Positions 16,897-25,795 of a stretch of 64,000 nucleotides of DNA are shown here, piece after piece. The DNA comes from Streptomyces netropsis (GTDB lineage Bacteria; Actinomycetota; Actinomycetes; Streptomycetales; Streptomycetaceae), in the NCBI RefSeq assembly GCF_014203545.1, contig NZ_JACHJG010000018.1, positions 1 to 64,000 on the forward strand. The letters are read 5' to 3'. The notes beneath the pieces were generated by a model, which saw only the letters and a program-made list of their open reading frames with translations, had not been told where the DNA came from and searched no databases. Positions within the stretch are counted from its first letter, which is position 1. Every line of letters begins with the position of its first letter. The position numbers were made by a program, and so were the translations under genes.

Positions 16897-18309
16897 TCAG
16901 CTGTCGAAGCCCATGCCGACCTTGTCCATGGCCTTGAGCCAGAGGTTGCGGCGGCCGCCGTTCTCGTCGGCCCGGGCCATCGACCACTGGGTGATGCCGA
17001 TCCCCACCGACCGCACCGGCTCGGGCGGGAACGGCAGCGGCTTGCTGCGGACCATCTCCAGTTCGGTGCGCTCGGTGCGCTCGCCGGAGAGCAGGTCGAG
17101 CATGACGTCCGCGCCGAAGCGGCTCGCGCCGACGCCGAGGCCGGTGTAGCCGAGCGCGTAGGCGACCCGGCCGCCGTGGGCGGTACCGAAGAACGCCGAG
17201 AAGCGCGAGCAGGTGTCGATGGCACCGCCCCAGTTGTGGGTGAACCGCACGCCTTCGAGCTGCGGGAAGCAGCGGAAGAAGTGCTCGGCGAGCTTCTGGT
17301 AGGTGGCGGGGTGGTGGTCGTACTCGGAGCGGACCCCACCACCGTAGTGATGGACGATGTCGTAGCCGCCCCACAGGATGCGGTTGTCGCTCGTGATGCG
17401 GAAGTAGTGGAAGTGGTTGGCCGCGTCGCCGAGCCCCTGGCGCCGCTTCCAGCCGACGGCGGCCAACTGCTCGGCGCTGAGCGGCTCGGTCATCAGCGCG
17501 TAGTCGTAGACCGGGGTGATGTACGGCCGCAGCCGCTTGACCAGCGAGGGGAAGGCGTTCGTGCCCAGCGCGGCGTGCCGGGCGAAGACCCTGCCGTAGG
17601 GGGTGCGGACGGCGACGCCGGCGTTGCGCGAGGACAGCTCGGTGCCGGGGGTCTGTTCGTAGATCCGGACGCCGAGGTCCAGGCAGGCGCGCTTGAGGCC
17701 CCAGGCGAGCTTCGCGGGATGCAGCATCGCCACGCCCGTGCGGTCCCAGAGCCCGGCGAGGAAGGTCGGGGAGTCGACCTCGGCGCGCAGGGCGTCGCGG
17801 TCGAGGAATTCGTAGTCGGGGAGCCCGAGGGCCGCCACCTCGTCGGCGGCCTCCCGCAGCTCCTGCACCTGGTGCGGGGCGGTGGCGATGTCGATCTCGC
17901 CGGTGCGCTCGAAGTCGCAGTCGACGCCGTGCCGGGTGAGGGCGGCCTCGATCTCGTCGAGGTTGCGGCGGCCGAGCCGCTCCAGGGTGGTGAGCTCCTC
18001 GGGCCAGCGGGACTGGCCGTTGGCCCAGCCGTGGGTGAGGGAGGAGGAGCAGAAGCCGCCGTTGCGGCCGGAGGCGGCCCAGCCGACCTCCTGGCTCTCG
18101 ATGAGGACGACGTCCCGGCCGGGGTCGCGCTCCTTGGCGTTCAGCGCGGTCCACAGGCCGGAGTAACCGCCGCCGACGACGAGCAGATCGCAGTGCTCGT
18201 CGCCGACGAGCGCGGGGAGGGGGGCCGGCCGGGCGGGGTCGTCGAGCCAGTAGGGGCGCGGCGCGGCGTCGGAAAGTGATTGGACAGGGTTCATGGCACG
18301 AGCGGCCAT
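16897..18309 (-). CDS. FAD-dependent amine oxidoreductase (gamma-glutamylputrescine oxidase type)
   Basis: A 470-residue DAO-family flavoprotein. The dinucleotide motif VVGGGYSGLWTALNAKERDPGRDV is at about 38-62, and WAASGRNGGFCSSSL follows, as in PuuB-type oxidases. The C-terminal GYTGLGVGASRF closes the FAD site. It would oxidise putrescine or its gamma-glutamyl adduct to the aldehyde. It is the last gene of the potD-A-B-C operon: its AAGGAG ribosome site overlaps the potC stop, and the ATG at 18309 lies 4 nt beyond potC. The coupling to polyamine import supports the substrate inference. Confidence 0.86.
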   Translation of the reverse strand: MAARAMNPVQSLSDAAPRPYWLDDPARPAPLPALVGDEHCDLLVVGGGYSGLWTALNAKERDPGRDVVLIESQEVGWAASGRNGGFCSSSLTHGWANGQSRWPEELTTLERLGRRNLDEIEAALTRHGVDCDFERTGEIDIATAPHQVQELREAADEVAALGLPDYEFLDRDALRAEVDSPTFLAGLWDRTGVAMLHPAKLAWGLKRACLDLGVRIYEQTPGTELSSRNAGVAVRTPYGRVFARHAALGTNAFPSLVKRLRPYITPVYDYALMTEPLSAEQLAAVGWKRRQGLGDAANHFHYFRITSDNRILWGGYDIVHHYGGGVRSEYDHHPATYQKLAEHFFRCFPQLEGVRFTHNWGGAIDTCSRFSAFFGTAHGGRVAYALGYTGLGVGASRFGADVMLDLLSGERTERTELEMVRSKPLPFPPEPVRSVGIGITQWSMARADENGGRRNLWLKAMDKVGMGFDS

Positions 18310-18313
18310 GTTC

Positions 18314-19129
18314 TCAGCTCCTTTTTCGGCGTCCGCCGGCCAGCTGACCGACGAGCACGCACAGCACGGCGATGACGAACATCGCCGTTCCGATGACATT
18401 GATCTGAACGGGTGTGCCCCTCTGCGCGGATCCCCAGACGAACATGGGGAAGGTCACGGTGGAGCCGGCGTTGAAGTTCGTGATGATGAAGTCGTCGAAG
18501 GACAGGGCGAAGGAGAGCAGCGCGCCCGCGGCGATGCCGGGGGCGGCGATCGGGAGCGTGACGCGCAGGAAGGTCTGCAGCGGGGTGGCGTAGAGGTCCT
18601 GGGCGGCCTGTTCGAGCCGGGGGTCCATGCTCATCACGCGCGCCTTGACGGCCGTGACCACGAAGCTCAGGCAGAACATGATGTGGGCGATGAGGATGGT
18701 CCAGAAGCCGAAGGTGACGCCCATGTTGAGGAAGAGGGTGGCCAGCGAGGCGGCCATGACGACCTCGGGCATGGCCATCGGCAGGAAGAGCAGGGTGCTC
18801 ACCGAGGAGCGGGCGCGGAAGCGGTAGCGGGCGAGCGCGAAGGCGATCATCGTGCCCAGGACCGTCGACCCGAGGGTCGCCCAGACGGCGATCTGGAGGC
18901 TGAGGGACAGCGAGCCGCACAGGTCGGCGACGCCGCAGGGGTCGGTCCAGGCGTCGGTGGAGAAGCGCTGCCACTCGTAGTTGAACCGGCCGTTGGGCTT
19001 GTTGAACGAGAAGACCGTCACGATGACGTTGGGCAGCATCAGATAGCCGAGCGTGGTGAGCCCGGCGATCACGACGAGGTTGCGGCGCAGCCAGCGCGTC
19101 ACGCGCGACAGGCCCGAGGGAGCAGTCAT
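18314..19129 (-). CDS. potC: Spermidine/putrescine ABC transporter permease (PotC-like)
   Basis: A 271-residue inner-membrane permease with about six helices. The EAA cytoplasmic loop is DPRLEQAAQDLYATPLQTFLRVTLPIAAPGI (given here in part: positions 169-199), which contacts the ATPase. LSFALSFDDFIITNFN is the typical PotC segment. The start overlaps the potB stop as TGATG, so the two permeases are translated together. It forms the channel with PotB. Confidence 0.93.
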   Translation of the reverse strand: MTAPSGLSRVTRWLRRNLVVIAGLTTLGYLMLPNVIVTVFSFNKPNGRFNYEWQRFSTDAWTDPCGVADLCGSLSLSLQIAVWATLGSTVLGTMIAFALARYRFRARSSVSTLLFLPMAMPEVVMAASLATLFLNMGVTFGFWTILIAHIMFCLSFVVTAVKARVMSMDPRLEQAAQDLYATPLQTFLRVTLPIAAPGIAAGALLSFALSFDDFIITNFNAGSTVTFPMFVWGSAQRGTPVQINVIGTAMFVIAVLCVLVGQLAGGRRKRS

Positions 19130-20064
19130 CAGACCAGGTCCTCCGTCCCGGACTTGCGGATGTAGAGCGTGACCATGGCGAGGATGGCCGCCATGAGGAT
19201 GAAGGACAGCGCGGCGGCGGTCGGGTAGTCCAGGACGCGCAGGAACTGGGACTGGATGACGTTGCCGATCATCTTCTGGTCGGTGGAGCCGAGCAGTTCG
19301 GCGTTGATGTAGTCGCCGGTGGCGGGGATGAAGGTGAGCAGGGTGCCCGCGACGACGCCCGGCATGGACAGCGGGAAGGTCACCTTGCGGAAGGTGGTGA
19401 TCGGCTTGGCGTAGAGGTCGCCGGCCGCCTCGAGGAGTCGCGGATCGATGCGTTCGAGGGAGGTGTAGAGCGGCAGGATCATGAAAGGCAGGAAGTTGTA
19501 GGTCAGGCCGCAGACGACGGCCAGCGGGGTGGCGAGCACGCGGTGGCCCTCGGTGATGCCCAGCGCGTCGGTGAGGCCGAGGACGTGCAGCGAGTTGAGG
19601 GCGGAGACGACGGGGCCGCCGTCGGAGAGGATCGTCTTCCAGGCCAGGGTGCGGATCAGGAAGCTGGTGAAGAACGGCGCTATGACGAGGATCATCAGCA
19701 GGTTGCGCCAGCGGCCCGCCTTGAGGGCGATGAGGTAGGCGAGCGGGTAGCCGAGGGCGAGGCAGCCCGCGGTGGCGGTGGCGGCGTAGCCGACCGAGCG
19801 CAGGAACTGCGGGTAGTACTCGGTGGCCGCGTCCCAGTAGGTCGCGAAGTGCCAGGTGACCTCGAAGCCCTCTTCGAGCGAGCCGGTCTGTACGGACGTG
19901 GAGGCCTGGTAGACGAGCGGCGCGGCGAAGAAGACGAGCAGCCAGAGGATGCCGGGGAGCAGCAGCCAGTAGGGGACGAGCTTCTTGCGGCGGGCCGCCG
20001 CGCGGAGCGCGGGCGGGGCCTCGGGGGCGGGCCGGTCGGTGGCGGTGGCCTGCGGGGATGCCAT
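19129..20064 (-). CDS. potB: Spermidine/putrescine ABC transporter permease (PotB-like)
   Basis: A 311-residue permease with six helices, the first at about residues 32-52 (WLLLPGILWLLVFFAAPLVY). The EAA loop is RIDPRLLEAAGDLYAKP, followed by FPLSMPGVVAGTLLTFIPATGDY, the PotB hallmark. The ATG at 20064 shares its A with the potA stop (TGATG). It pairs with PotC to move polyamines captured by PotD. Confidence 0.93.
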   Translation of the reverse strand: MASPQATATDRPAPEAPPALRAAARRKKLVPYWLLLPGILWLLVFFAAPLVYQASTSVQTGSLEEGFEVTWHFATYWDAATEYYPQFLRSVGYAATATAGCLALGYPLAYLIALKAGRWRNLLMILVIAPFFTSFLIRTLAWKTILSDGGPVVSALNSLHVLGLTDALGITEGHRVLATPLAVVCGLTYNFLPFMILPLYTSLERIDPRLLEAAGDLYAKPITTFRKVTFPLSMPGVVAGTLLTFIPATGDYINAELLGSTDQKMIGNVIQSQFLRVLDYPTAAALSFILMAAILAMVTLYIRKSGTEDLV

Positions 20065-21233
20065 CAGGTGCCCTCCCCCGCGTCCGTGCCCGCCTCGATG
20101 CTCTGCGCGGCGTCGAGACCGAAGCTGTGGCCGGGGTTCCAGTGCAGGACGACCTCGGCGCCGGGGACGAGCCGGCGGTCGCGCTCGATGTTCTGCTCGT
20201 AGACGGCCAGCGGCGCGGCGCCGGCGGTGACGGGGCTGTCGACGAGGTACTGGGTGGAGACGCCGATGAAGCTGGAGGTGGCGATGCGGCCGGTGACACG
20301 GTTGCGGCCGTCGGGGACGGTGCCGGCGTCGTCGGCGTGGGTGAGGCTGATCTTCTCGGGTCGTATCCCGATCAGCAGCCGCCCGCCGGTGCGGGGGGTG
20401 ACCGTACATCGTTCGGCGGGGAGCGCGAGTTTACTGCTCGCGGCCTGGAGGACCAGGTCGCTGCCGGAGGCGTCGAGGACGTCGGCGGCGATGAGGTTGG
20501 AGGTGCCGAGGAAGTTGGCGACGAAGGTGGTGCGGGGGGTCTCGTAGAGGTCGGCGGGGGCGCCGAGCTGCTCGACCCGGCCGCCGTTCATCACCGCGAC
20601 CGTGTCGGCCATGGTCATGGCCTCCTCCTGGTCGTGGGTGACGTGGATGAAGGTGATGCCCACCTCGGTCTGGATGCGCTTGAGCTCGAGCTGCATCTGG
20701 CGGCGCAGCTTGAGGTCGAGGGCGCCCAGCGGTTCGTCGAGGAGCAGCACCTGTGGGTGGTTGATCAGGGCGCGGGCGACGGCGACGCGCTGCTGCTGGC
20801 CGCCGGAGAGCTGCTGGGGCTTGCGGCGGGCGAAGTCGCCGAGCTGGACGAGGTCGAGCATGTCGCCGACCTGCTTCTTGACCGACTTGATGCCACGGCG
20901 GCGCAGCCCGAAGGCGACGTTCTCGTAGATGTCGAGGTGCGGGAAGAGTGCGTAGCTCTGGAAGACGGTGTTGACGGGCCGCTTGTGCGGGGGAAGGGCG
21001 GTGACGTCCGCGCCGGCCAGCTCGACGGTGCCGCTGCTGGGGTCCTCAAGACCGGCGATCATGCGCAGGGTGGTGGTCTTGCCGCAGCCGGAGGCGCCGA
21101 GGAGGGCGAAGAACGAGCCGCCGGGGACGGTCAGGTCGAGCGGGTGGACGGCGGTGAAGGCGCCGTAGCTCTTGCTGATCTTGGTGAGCCGGACCTCGGT
21201 GCCGGTGCGCTCGGTCGGGGCGGTTGCTGTCAT
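20064..21233 (-). CDS. potA: Spermidine/putrescine ABC transporter ATP-binding protein
   Basis: A 389-residue ATPase. Walker A GASGCGKTT (about 46), Q-loop FQSYALFPH, signature LSGGQQQR, Walker B VLLLDEPLGALD, and H-loop VTHDQEEA are all intact. The C-terminal TOBE regulatory domain (about 290-370) contains IGIRPEKISL. It powers PotBC. No clear ribosome site precedes the ATG at 21233, and 83 bases separate it from potD, so re-initiation or an overlooked GTG is possible. Confidence 0.93.
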   Translation of the reverse strand: MTATAPTERTGTEVRLTKISKSYGAFTAVHPLDLTVPGGSFFALLGASGCGKTTTLRMIAGLEDPSSGTVELAGADVTALPPHKRPVNTVFQSYALFPHLDIYENVAFGLRRRGIKSVKKQVGDMLDLVQLGDFARRKPQQLSGGQQQRVAVARALINHPQVLLLDEPLGALDLKLRRQMQLELKRIQTEVGITFIHVTHDQEEAMTMADTVAVMNGGRVEQLGAPADLYETPRTTFVANFLGTSNLIAADVLDASGSDLVLQAASSKLALPAERCTVTPRTGGRLLIGIRPEKISLTHADDAGTVPDGRNRVTGRIATSSFIGVSTQYLVDSPVTAGAAPLAVYEQNIERDRRLVPGAEVVLHWNPGHSFGLDAAQSIEAGTDAGEGT

Positions 21234-21316
21234 GGGTGTCGGTCCAGGGGTGTCGGGGGGCGCCGGGGAAGGTCGGCCGCGTACAGGTGGAAACGGGGGT
21301 GAGCGGGTACGGGCTG

Positions 21317-22510
21317 TCAGGCGCCGGTGAGCTCGGCGAATTTGGCTTCGAACGCCTTGTCCTCCTCGGCAGACAGCGAGCGGAAGGCGTGTGCCTTCGC
21401 CGCCATCGCCTCACTGGGGATGATCAAGGTGTTGTCGGCCAGATCCTTGTCGATTTTCGCGAGTTCCTCTCGGAGCCCCGCCACCGGGCTCACATAGTTG
21501 ATGGAAGCGGCGAGCCGGGCCGCGACCTTGGGCTGGTAGTAGTAGTCGATGAGGCGCTCGGCGTTCTTCTTGTGGCGGGCGTGATTGGGGACCAGAAGAT
21601 TGTCGCTGGAGAGCATGTAGCCGGCGTCCGGGACCGCGAACTGGATGTCGGGGTTGTCGGCCTGGAGCTGGACGAGGTCGCCGGCCCAGGCGATGCAGGC
21701 GGCGATGTCGCCCTTGTTGAGGTCGCCCGTGTAGTCGTTGCCGGTGAAGCGGCGGATCTGTCGGCGGTCGACGGCCTTCTGCAGCCGGTCGATCGCGGCG
21801 TCGTAGTCGTCGGCGGTGACCTGCTCGGGCCGTTTGCCCATGTCGAGGAGGGTGAGACCGACGGTGTCGCGCATCTCGGACAGCAGGCCGACGCGGCCCT
21901 TGAGCTTGGGGTCGTCGAGGAGCTGGGAGACGGAGTCGACCTTGCGGCCGCCGGTCGCCTTGCGGTTGTAGGCGACGACGGCGGGGATGCCGGTCCAGGG
22001 GTAGGAGTGGGCGCGGCCGGGGTCCCAGTCGGGGGCGCGGAAGCCGGGGGCGAGGTTGGCGTAGGCGTTCGGCAGGTTGGCGGCGTCCAGCCGCTGCGCC
22101 CAGCCGAGGCCGATCATGCGGCCGGCCATCCAGTCCGTGACGCAGATCAGGTCGCGGCCGATGCCCTGCCCGGCGGCGAGCTGCTTGCTGACCTTGCCGA
22201 AGAATTCGACGTTGTCGTTGATGTCCTCGGTGTACGCGACCTCGATGCCGGTGCGCCGTCGGAAGTCGTCGAGGGTGGGGCGGCTCTTGTTGTCCTCGCC
22301 GAGGTCGATGTACTCGGTCCAGTTGGAGAAGGAGAGCGTTTTCTCCGCCGCGGAGCGGTCCTCGGACGAGCCGTCCACTCCGGTGCGTCCGGCGGGCGGG
22401 ATGCCGCAGCCGCCCAGTGCGCCGAGGGCACCGAGCGTGAGCGTACCGGCGCCCCCGGCCCGCAACAGGGACCGCCGGGTCAACGCCGCACGTGGCTGGT
22501 AGCGCTCCAT
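21317..22510 (-). CDS. potD: Spermidine/putrescine-binding lipoprotein
   Basis: A 397-residue extracellular binding protein. The N terminus combines a twin-arginine-like RRSLLRAG and a lipobox LGGC (about 32-35), so export by Tat and lipid anchoring are likely. The SBP domain has FSNWTEYID, TEDINDNVEFFGKV and RRFTGNDYTGDL, matching PotD polyamine-contact loops. AAGGG precedes the ATG. It is the first gene of the operon D-A-B-C-oxidase and carries a promoter module shared with the downstream-lying aldehyde dehydrogenase. Confidence 0.93.
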   Translation of the reverse strand: MERYQPRAALTRRSLLRAGGAGTLTLGALGALGGCGIPPAGRTGVDGSSEDRSAAEKTLSFSNWTEYIDLGEDNKSRPTLDDFRRRTGIEVAYTEDINDNVEFFGKVSKQLAAGQGIGRDLICVTDWMAGRMIGLGWAQRLDAANLPNAYANLAPGFRAPDWDPGRAHSYPWTGIPAVVAYNRKATGGRKVDSVSQLLDDPKLKGRVGLLSEMRDTVGLTLLDMGKRPEQVTADDYDAAIDRLQKAVDRRQIRRFTGNDYTGDLNKGDIAACIAWAGDLVQLQADNPDIQFAVPDAGYMLSSDNLLVPNHARHKKNAERLIDYYYQPKVAARLAASINYVSPVAGLREELAKIDKDLADNTLIIPSEAMAAKAHAFRSLSAEEDKAFEAKFAELTGA

Positions 22511-22526
22511 TCGGAATGCCCTTTCC

Positions 22527-22613
22527 GTAGCTCCAACGGGCTTTGGACGAGGATCCTGGCAGAGCTATTCGCCATGAACAAGGGATTCCGTTGTTGCCTT
22601 TTGGTTACGCGAC
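22527..22613 (-). promoter_or_regulatory. potD promoter and conserved polyamine-gene module
   Basis: Reading the minus strand: an upstream GTCGCG-AACCAAAA block (22599-22613), the box ACGGAATCCCTTGTT (22577-22591), -35 TTGTTC (22576-22581), a 17-base spacer, -10 CAGGAT (22553-22558) and GTTGGAGCTAC (22527-22537). The same blocks at the same spacing lie before the dehydrogenase that starts at 24474. The rest of the 449-base gap (22511-22959) shows no gene. Confidence 0.7.
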
Positions 22614-22959
22614 CGATTCGGTGGCCGGCCGGGCACGCGTGTGTCCGCTCGCGCGAAAAGCGGGGGATTTCACGGCAGCACAAGAAAATACCGGCATTCA
22701 TCGCGGTTCCGTGCACGACGGCACTCCCGCCCGGCGCACCGCACCGGCGGATACGGCCTCGGATCCGGTACGGGCCGGGCTCCGGGCATCGGTGGCACGG
22801 TGAATCGACGGCCCGCCGGGCATGGGGCGGACCGTTTCGCACGACATTCCGGCACGGTGCTTCGGCAGCGCGAATCGCCGGATGTCCATAAGGATTTACG
22901 GACAAGGATTTACGGGCGGCACAGCGCCGCCGCGTGAGGGATATCGCCCCGGCGTCTTT

Positions 22960-24474
22960 TCAGCGCGCGCCGAAGACCGTGCGGTGCCAGTCCTTTCTCG
23001 CGACCGCTGTGTTGTCGTACATGACGTGTTTGACCTGGGTGTACTCCTCGAAGGAGTAGGCCGACATGTCCTTGCCGTAGCCCGAGGCCTTGTAGCCGCC
23101 GTGCGGCATCTCGCTGATGATCGGAATGTGGTCGTTGACCCAGACGCAGCCGGCCTTGATCTCCCGGGTGGCGCGGCCCGCGCGGTAGACGTCCCGGGTC
23201 CAGGCGGAGGCGGCGAGCCCGTACGGGGTGTCGTTGGCCAGGGCGATGCCCTCGTCGTCGCCGTCGAAGGGCAGCACGACCAGCACCGGGCCGAAGATCT
23301 CGGCCTGGACGATCTCGCTGTCCTGCGGGGCGCCGGTGACGAGCGTGGGGAGGTAGTACGCGCCCTTGGCCAGCTCTCCGCCGGGGGCCTCGCCGCCGGT
23401 GACGACGGTGGCGTACGAGCGGGCCCGGTCGACGAAGTCCGCGACCCGGTCCCGCTGGGTGTGCGAGATGAGCGGGCCCAGATCGGTCCGGTCGTCGAAG
23501 GGGTCGCCGAGCCGGACGGTGGCCATCAGGTCGGCCACGCCGGCCACGAACGCCTCGTACAGCGGTCGCTGCACATACGCGCGGGTCGCGGCCGTACAGT
23601 CCTGGCCGGTGTTGATGAGCGAGCCCGCGACCGCGCCGTGGACGGCGGCCTCCAGGTCGGCGTCGTCGAAGACGACGAAGGGGGCCTTGCCGCCGAGTTC
23701 CAGGTGGAGCCGCTTGACCGTGGTGGTGGCGATCTCGGCCACCCGCTTGCCGACGGCGGTGGAGCCCGTGAAGGAGGTCATGGCGACGGACGGATGGCCG
23801 ACGAGGCGTTCACCGGCGTCCTTGCCCGCCCCGCTGACGACGTTGACGACCCCGTCCGGGATCCCGGCGTCGGTGGCGGCCTGGGCGAACATCAGGGAGG
23901 TCAGCGGGGTCAGCTCGGCGGGCTTGAGCACGATGGTGTTGCCCGCGGCGATCGCCGGCAGGACCTTCCAGGCGGCCATCTGGAGGGGGTAGTTCCATGG
24001 CGCGATCGAGCCGACGACGCCGATCGGCTCACGGCGGACGTAGGAGGTGTGGTCGGCGCTGTACTCCCCCGCCGACGCGCCTTCCAGGTGCCGGGCGGCG
24101 CCCGCGAAGAAGGCGGTGTTGTCGACCGTGCCCGGCACGTCGAACTCTGTGGTGAGCCTGATCGGCTTGCCGCACTGCGCCGACTCGGCGTGCGCGAAGT
24201 CCCCGGCCCGCTCGGCGAGCACGGCGGCGAAGCGGTGCAGCGCGTCCGAGCGCTCGCCCGGTGTGGCGCCCGCCCACTGGGGGAAGGCCCGCTCGGCGGC
24301 GGCCACGGCCGCGTCGACGTCGGCGTCCCCGGCCAGCTCGTAGCCGAGGACCTCCGCCCCGGTCGCCGGGTCGACGACCGCGTGCCGTCGGCCGGAGGTC
24401 CCGGCGCGCAGACTGCCGCCGATGTACTGCGCGCCCTCCGCGAAGCGTTCCCTGGCGTCGAACCGTTGACTCAT
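22960..24474 (-). CDS. Gamma-aminobutyraldehyde-type dehydrogenase (PuuC/PatD-like)
   Basis: A 504-residue NAD-dependent aldehyde dehydrogenase. Motifs: cofactor site IAPWNYPLQMAAWK, SFTGSTAVGK loop, general base in HLELGGKAP, catalytic Cys in NTGQDCTAATR, and EIFGPVLVVLPFD. The GQDCTAATR context is typical of betaine-aldehyde and aminobutyraldehyde dehydrogenases. It would oxidise the aminoaldehyde made by the oxidase of the pot operon to GABA or gamma-glutamyl-GABA. A GGAGGAG ribosome site precedes the ATG. A shared promoter module links it to potD. Confidence 0.9.
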   Translation of the reverse strand: MSQRFDARERFAEGAQYIGGSLRAGTSGRRHAVVDPATGAEVLGYELAGDADVDAAVAAAERAFPQWAGATPGERSDALHRFAAVLAERAGDFAHAESAQCGKPIRLTTEFDVPGTVDNTAFFAGAARHLEGASAGEYSADHTSYVRREPIGVVGSIAPWNYPLQMAAWKVLPAIAAGNTIVLKPAELTPLTSLMFAQAATDAGIPDGVVNVVSGAGKDAGERLVGHPSVAMTSFTGSTAVGKRVAEIATTTVKRLHLELGGKAPFVVFDDADLEAAVHGAVAGSLINTGQDCTAATRAYVQRPLYEAFVAGVADLMATVRLGDPFDDRTDLGPLISHTQRDRVADFVDRARSYATVVTGGEAPGGELAKGAYYLPTLVTGAPQDSEIVQAEIFGPVLVVLPFDGDDEGIALANDTPYGLAASAWTRDVYRAGRATREIKAGCVWVNDHIPIISEMPHGGYKASGYGKDMSAYSFEEYTQVKHVMYDNTAVARKDWHRTVFGAR

Positions 24475-24513
24475 GGCGCACTCCTCCGCCGACCGCGATG
24501 ACCTGGGACGGGC

Positions 24514-24606
24514 GTAGCTCCAACCGGTATCGAGTGTCGATCCTGGCAGAGGCTCCGGCTCACAACAAGGGATTCCGTCGCGGTGTTTTGGATTCGCGAC
24601 GGAATC
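24514..24606 (-). promoter_or_regulatory. Promoter module of the aldehyde dehydrogenase, with a 12-bp inverted repeat
   Basis: Minus strand: ACGGAATCCCTTGTT (24564-24578), -35 TTGTTG (24563-24568), 17-base spacer, -10 CAGGAT (24540-24545), then GTTGGAGCTAC (24514-24524). Upstream, GATTCCGTCGCG (24571-24582) and CGCGACGGAATC (24595-24606) form a perfect 12-bp inverted repeat around a TTTTGGATT core, overlapping the box. Blocks and spacing match the potD copy. Confidence 0.72.
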
Positions 24607-24615
24607 AGTGTGTAC

Positions 24616-25029
24616 CTAGGAGCTCAGGGGCCCGAGGTCGCGGAGGAGGGTCGTGGCCAGCGCGAACCACAGGAGCGGGAGGACCAGGGCGGTGATGCCG
24701 AGCACGATGCCGGCGGTGGCGGCACCGCGGTTGTCCGCCTCACCGTTCGTCACCCTGGACCGGCCGACTCCGCCGAAAACGATCGCCAGCACACCGAGGA
24801 CGAAGGCGAAGAACCACAGCACGAAGGTCAGACCGCACACCGCGCCGATGATGCCGCACACCATGCCCGCGGTGCCCAGGCCGTTGCGCGGCTGCATCGG
24901 CATCGCGTATCCGGGGTGGCCACCGGGCTGCCCGTAGGGCTGGAGCGGGGGTGCCACCGGGTAACCGTGACCCTGGGGCGCGGGCGGCGGCTGGGGCCCG
25001 GAATAGGGGTTCTGCTGATAACCGGACAT
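24616..25029 (-). CDS. DUF4190-type small membrane protein
   Basis: A 137-residue protein. A Pro/Gly/Gln/Tyr-rich cytoplasmic head (about 1-45) precedes two transmembrane helices containing GTAGMVCGIIGAVCGLTFVL and ATAGIVLGITALVLPL, separated by IVFGGVGRSRVTNGEADNRG. This is the DUF4190 pattern, role unknown. GGAGGAG lies 7 nt before the ATG, and a -10-like TAGCAT on the minus strand lies at 25061-25066. A longer paralogue lies 700 bases away, and the two flank the NADAR gene. Confidence 0.82.
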   Translation of the reverse strand: MSGYQQNPYSGPQPPPAPQGHGYPVAPPLQPYGQPGGHPGYAMPMQPRNGLGTAGMVCGIIGAVCGLTFVLWFFAFVLGVLAIVFGGVGRSRVTNGEADNRGAATAGIVLGITALVLPLLWFALATTLLRDLGPLSS

Positions 25030-25117
25030 GGCGGGCTCCTCCGTGAAATGACTTCGGACAATGCTATGGCCAGAGATCACCCGGGGTCGGCCACGGTCCG
25101 CTGTCGGTACCCGATGA

Positions 25118-25132
25118 CAGAATGGCGACGTG
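25118..25132 (+). promoter_or_regulatory. Leaderless start of the NADAR gene
   Basis: A CAGAAT hexamer (25118-25123) lies six bases before the GTG, the spacing seen for leaderless Streptomyces transcripts, and no ribosome site is present. Confidence 0.45.
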
Positions 25133-25795
25133 AACGACAACGGGGGCAACAGCGTGAGGAACAGCATGGGGAACGGGTCCGTCCCGGCGCCCGAGGGGGT
25201 TGCCGACGGTCCGCGTTCGGTCGCGGAATTGCAGGCGGCGCTCGCCCGTGGAGAGCGCGTCAAGTACGTGCATTTCTGGGGCCATCGACCGCGCCGGGAC
25301 GGCAGTGTGGGGCCCGGTTGCTTCAGTCAGTGGTGGGAGTCGCCGTTCTCGGTGGACGGCGTCGTCTATGCCACGGCCGAGCACTGGATGATGGCGGGCA
25401 AGGCCCGGCTCTTCGGTGACGCGGAGGCGGAGGCGCGGGTGCTGGCGGCAGGTCACCCCAAGCAGGCCAAGGACGCGGGCCGTTCGGTGCGCGGATTCGA
25501 CGAGGCCGAATGGCGGCGGCACCGCTACGCGCTGGTGGTCGAGGGAAACGTCCACAAATTCGCCCAGCACCCGGAATTGAGCGCCTATCTGCTCGGCACC
25601 GGGGACCGGGTATTGGTGGAGGCCAGCCCCCTGGACCGGATCTGGGGCATCGGGCTGGCCGCCGACGACGAGCGGGCGCAGGACCCGGACCGGTGGCTCG
25701 GGGAGAATCTGCTGGGCTTCGCGCTGATGGAGGCCCGTCAGCGGCTGGCGGCCGGGAACACGAGCGAGGCGGGTCCGGGCGGCGCGGGCAGGTAG
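25130..25795 (+). CDS. NADAR-family protein (YbiA/RibX-like N-glycosidase)
   Basis: A 221-residue protein whose residues 45-205 form a NADAR domain. Visible motifs: VHFWGH, CFSQWWESPF, YATAEHWMMAGKARLFGD, HPKQAKDAGRSVRGFD, and SPLDRIWGIGL. Family members cleave N-glycosidic bonds of early riboflavin intermediates or remove ADP-ribose from guanine and thus act in metabolite or DNA/RNA damage control. The first 40 residues are not conserved. GTG start without a ribosome site; leaderless transcription is likely. The 3' end overlaps the opposing DUF4190 gene by 58 bases. Confidence 0.88.
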   Translation: MNDNGGNSVRNSMGNGSVPAPEGVADGPRSVAELQAALARGERVKYVHFWGHRPRRDGSVGPGCFSQWWESPFSVDGVVYATAEHWMMAGKARLFGDAEAEARVLAAGHPKQAKDAGRSVRGFDEAEWRRHRYALVVEGNVHKFAQHPELSAYLLGTGDRVLVEASPLDRIWGIGLAADDERAQDPDRWLGENLLGFALMEARQRLAAGNTSEAGPGGAGR

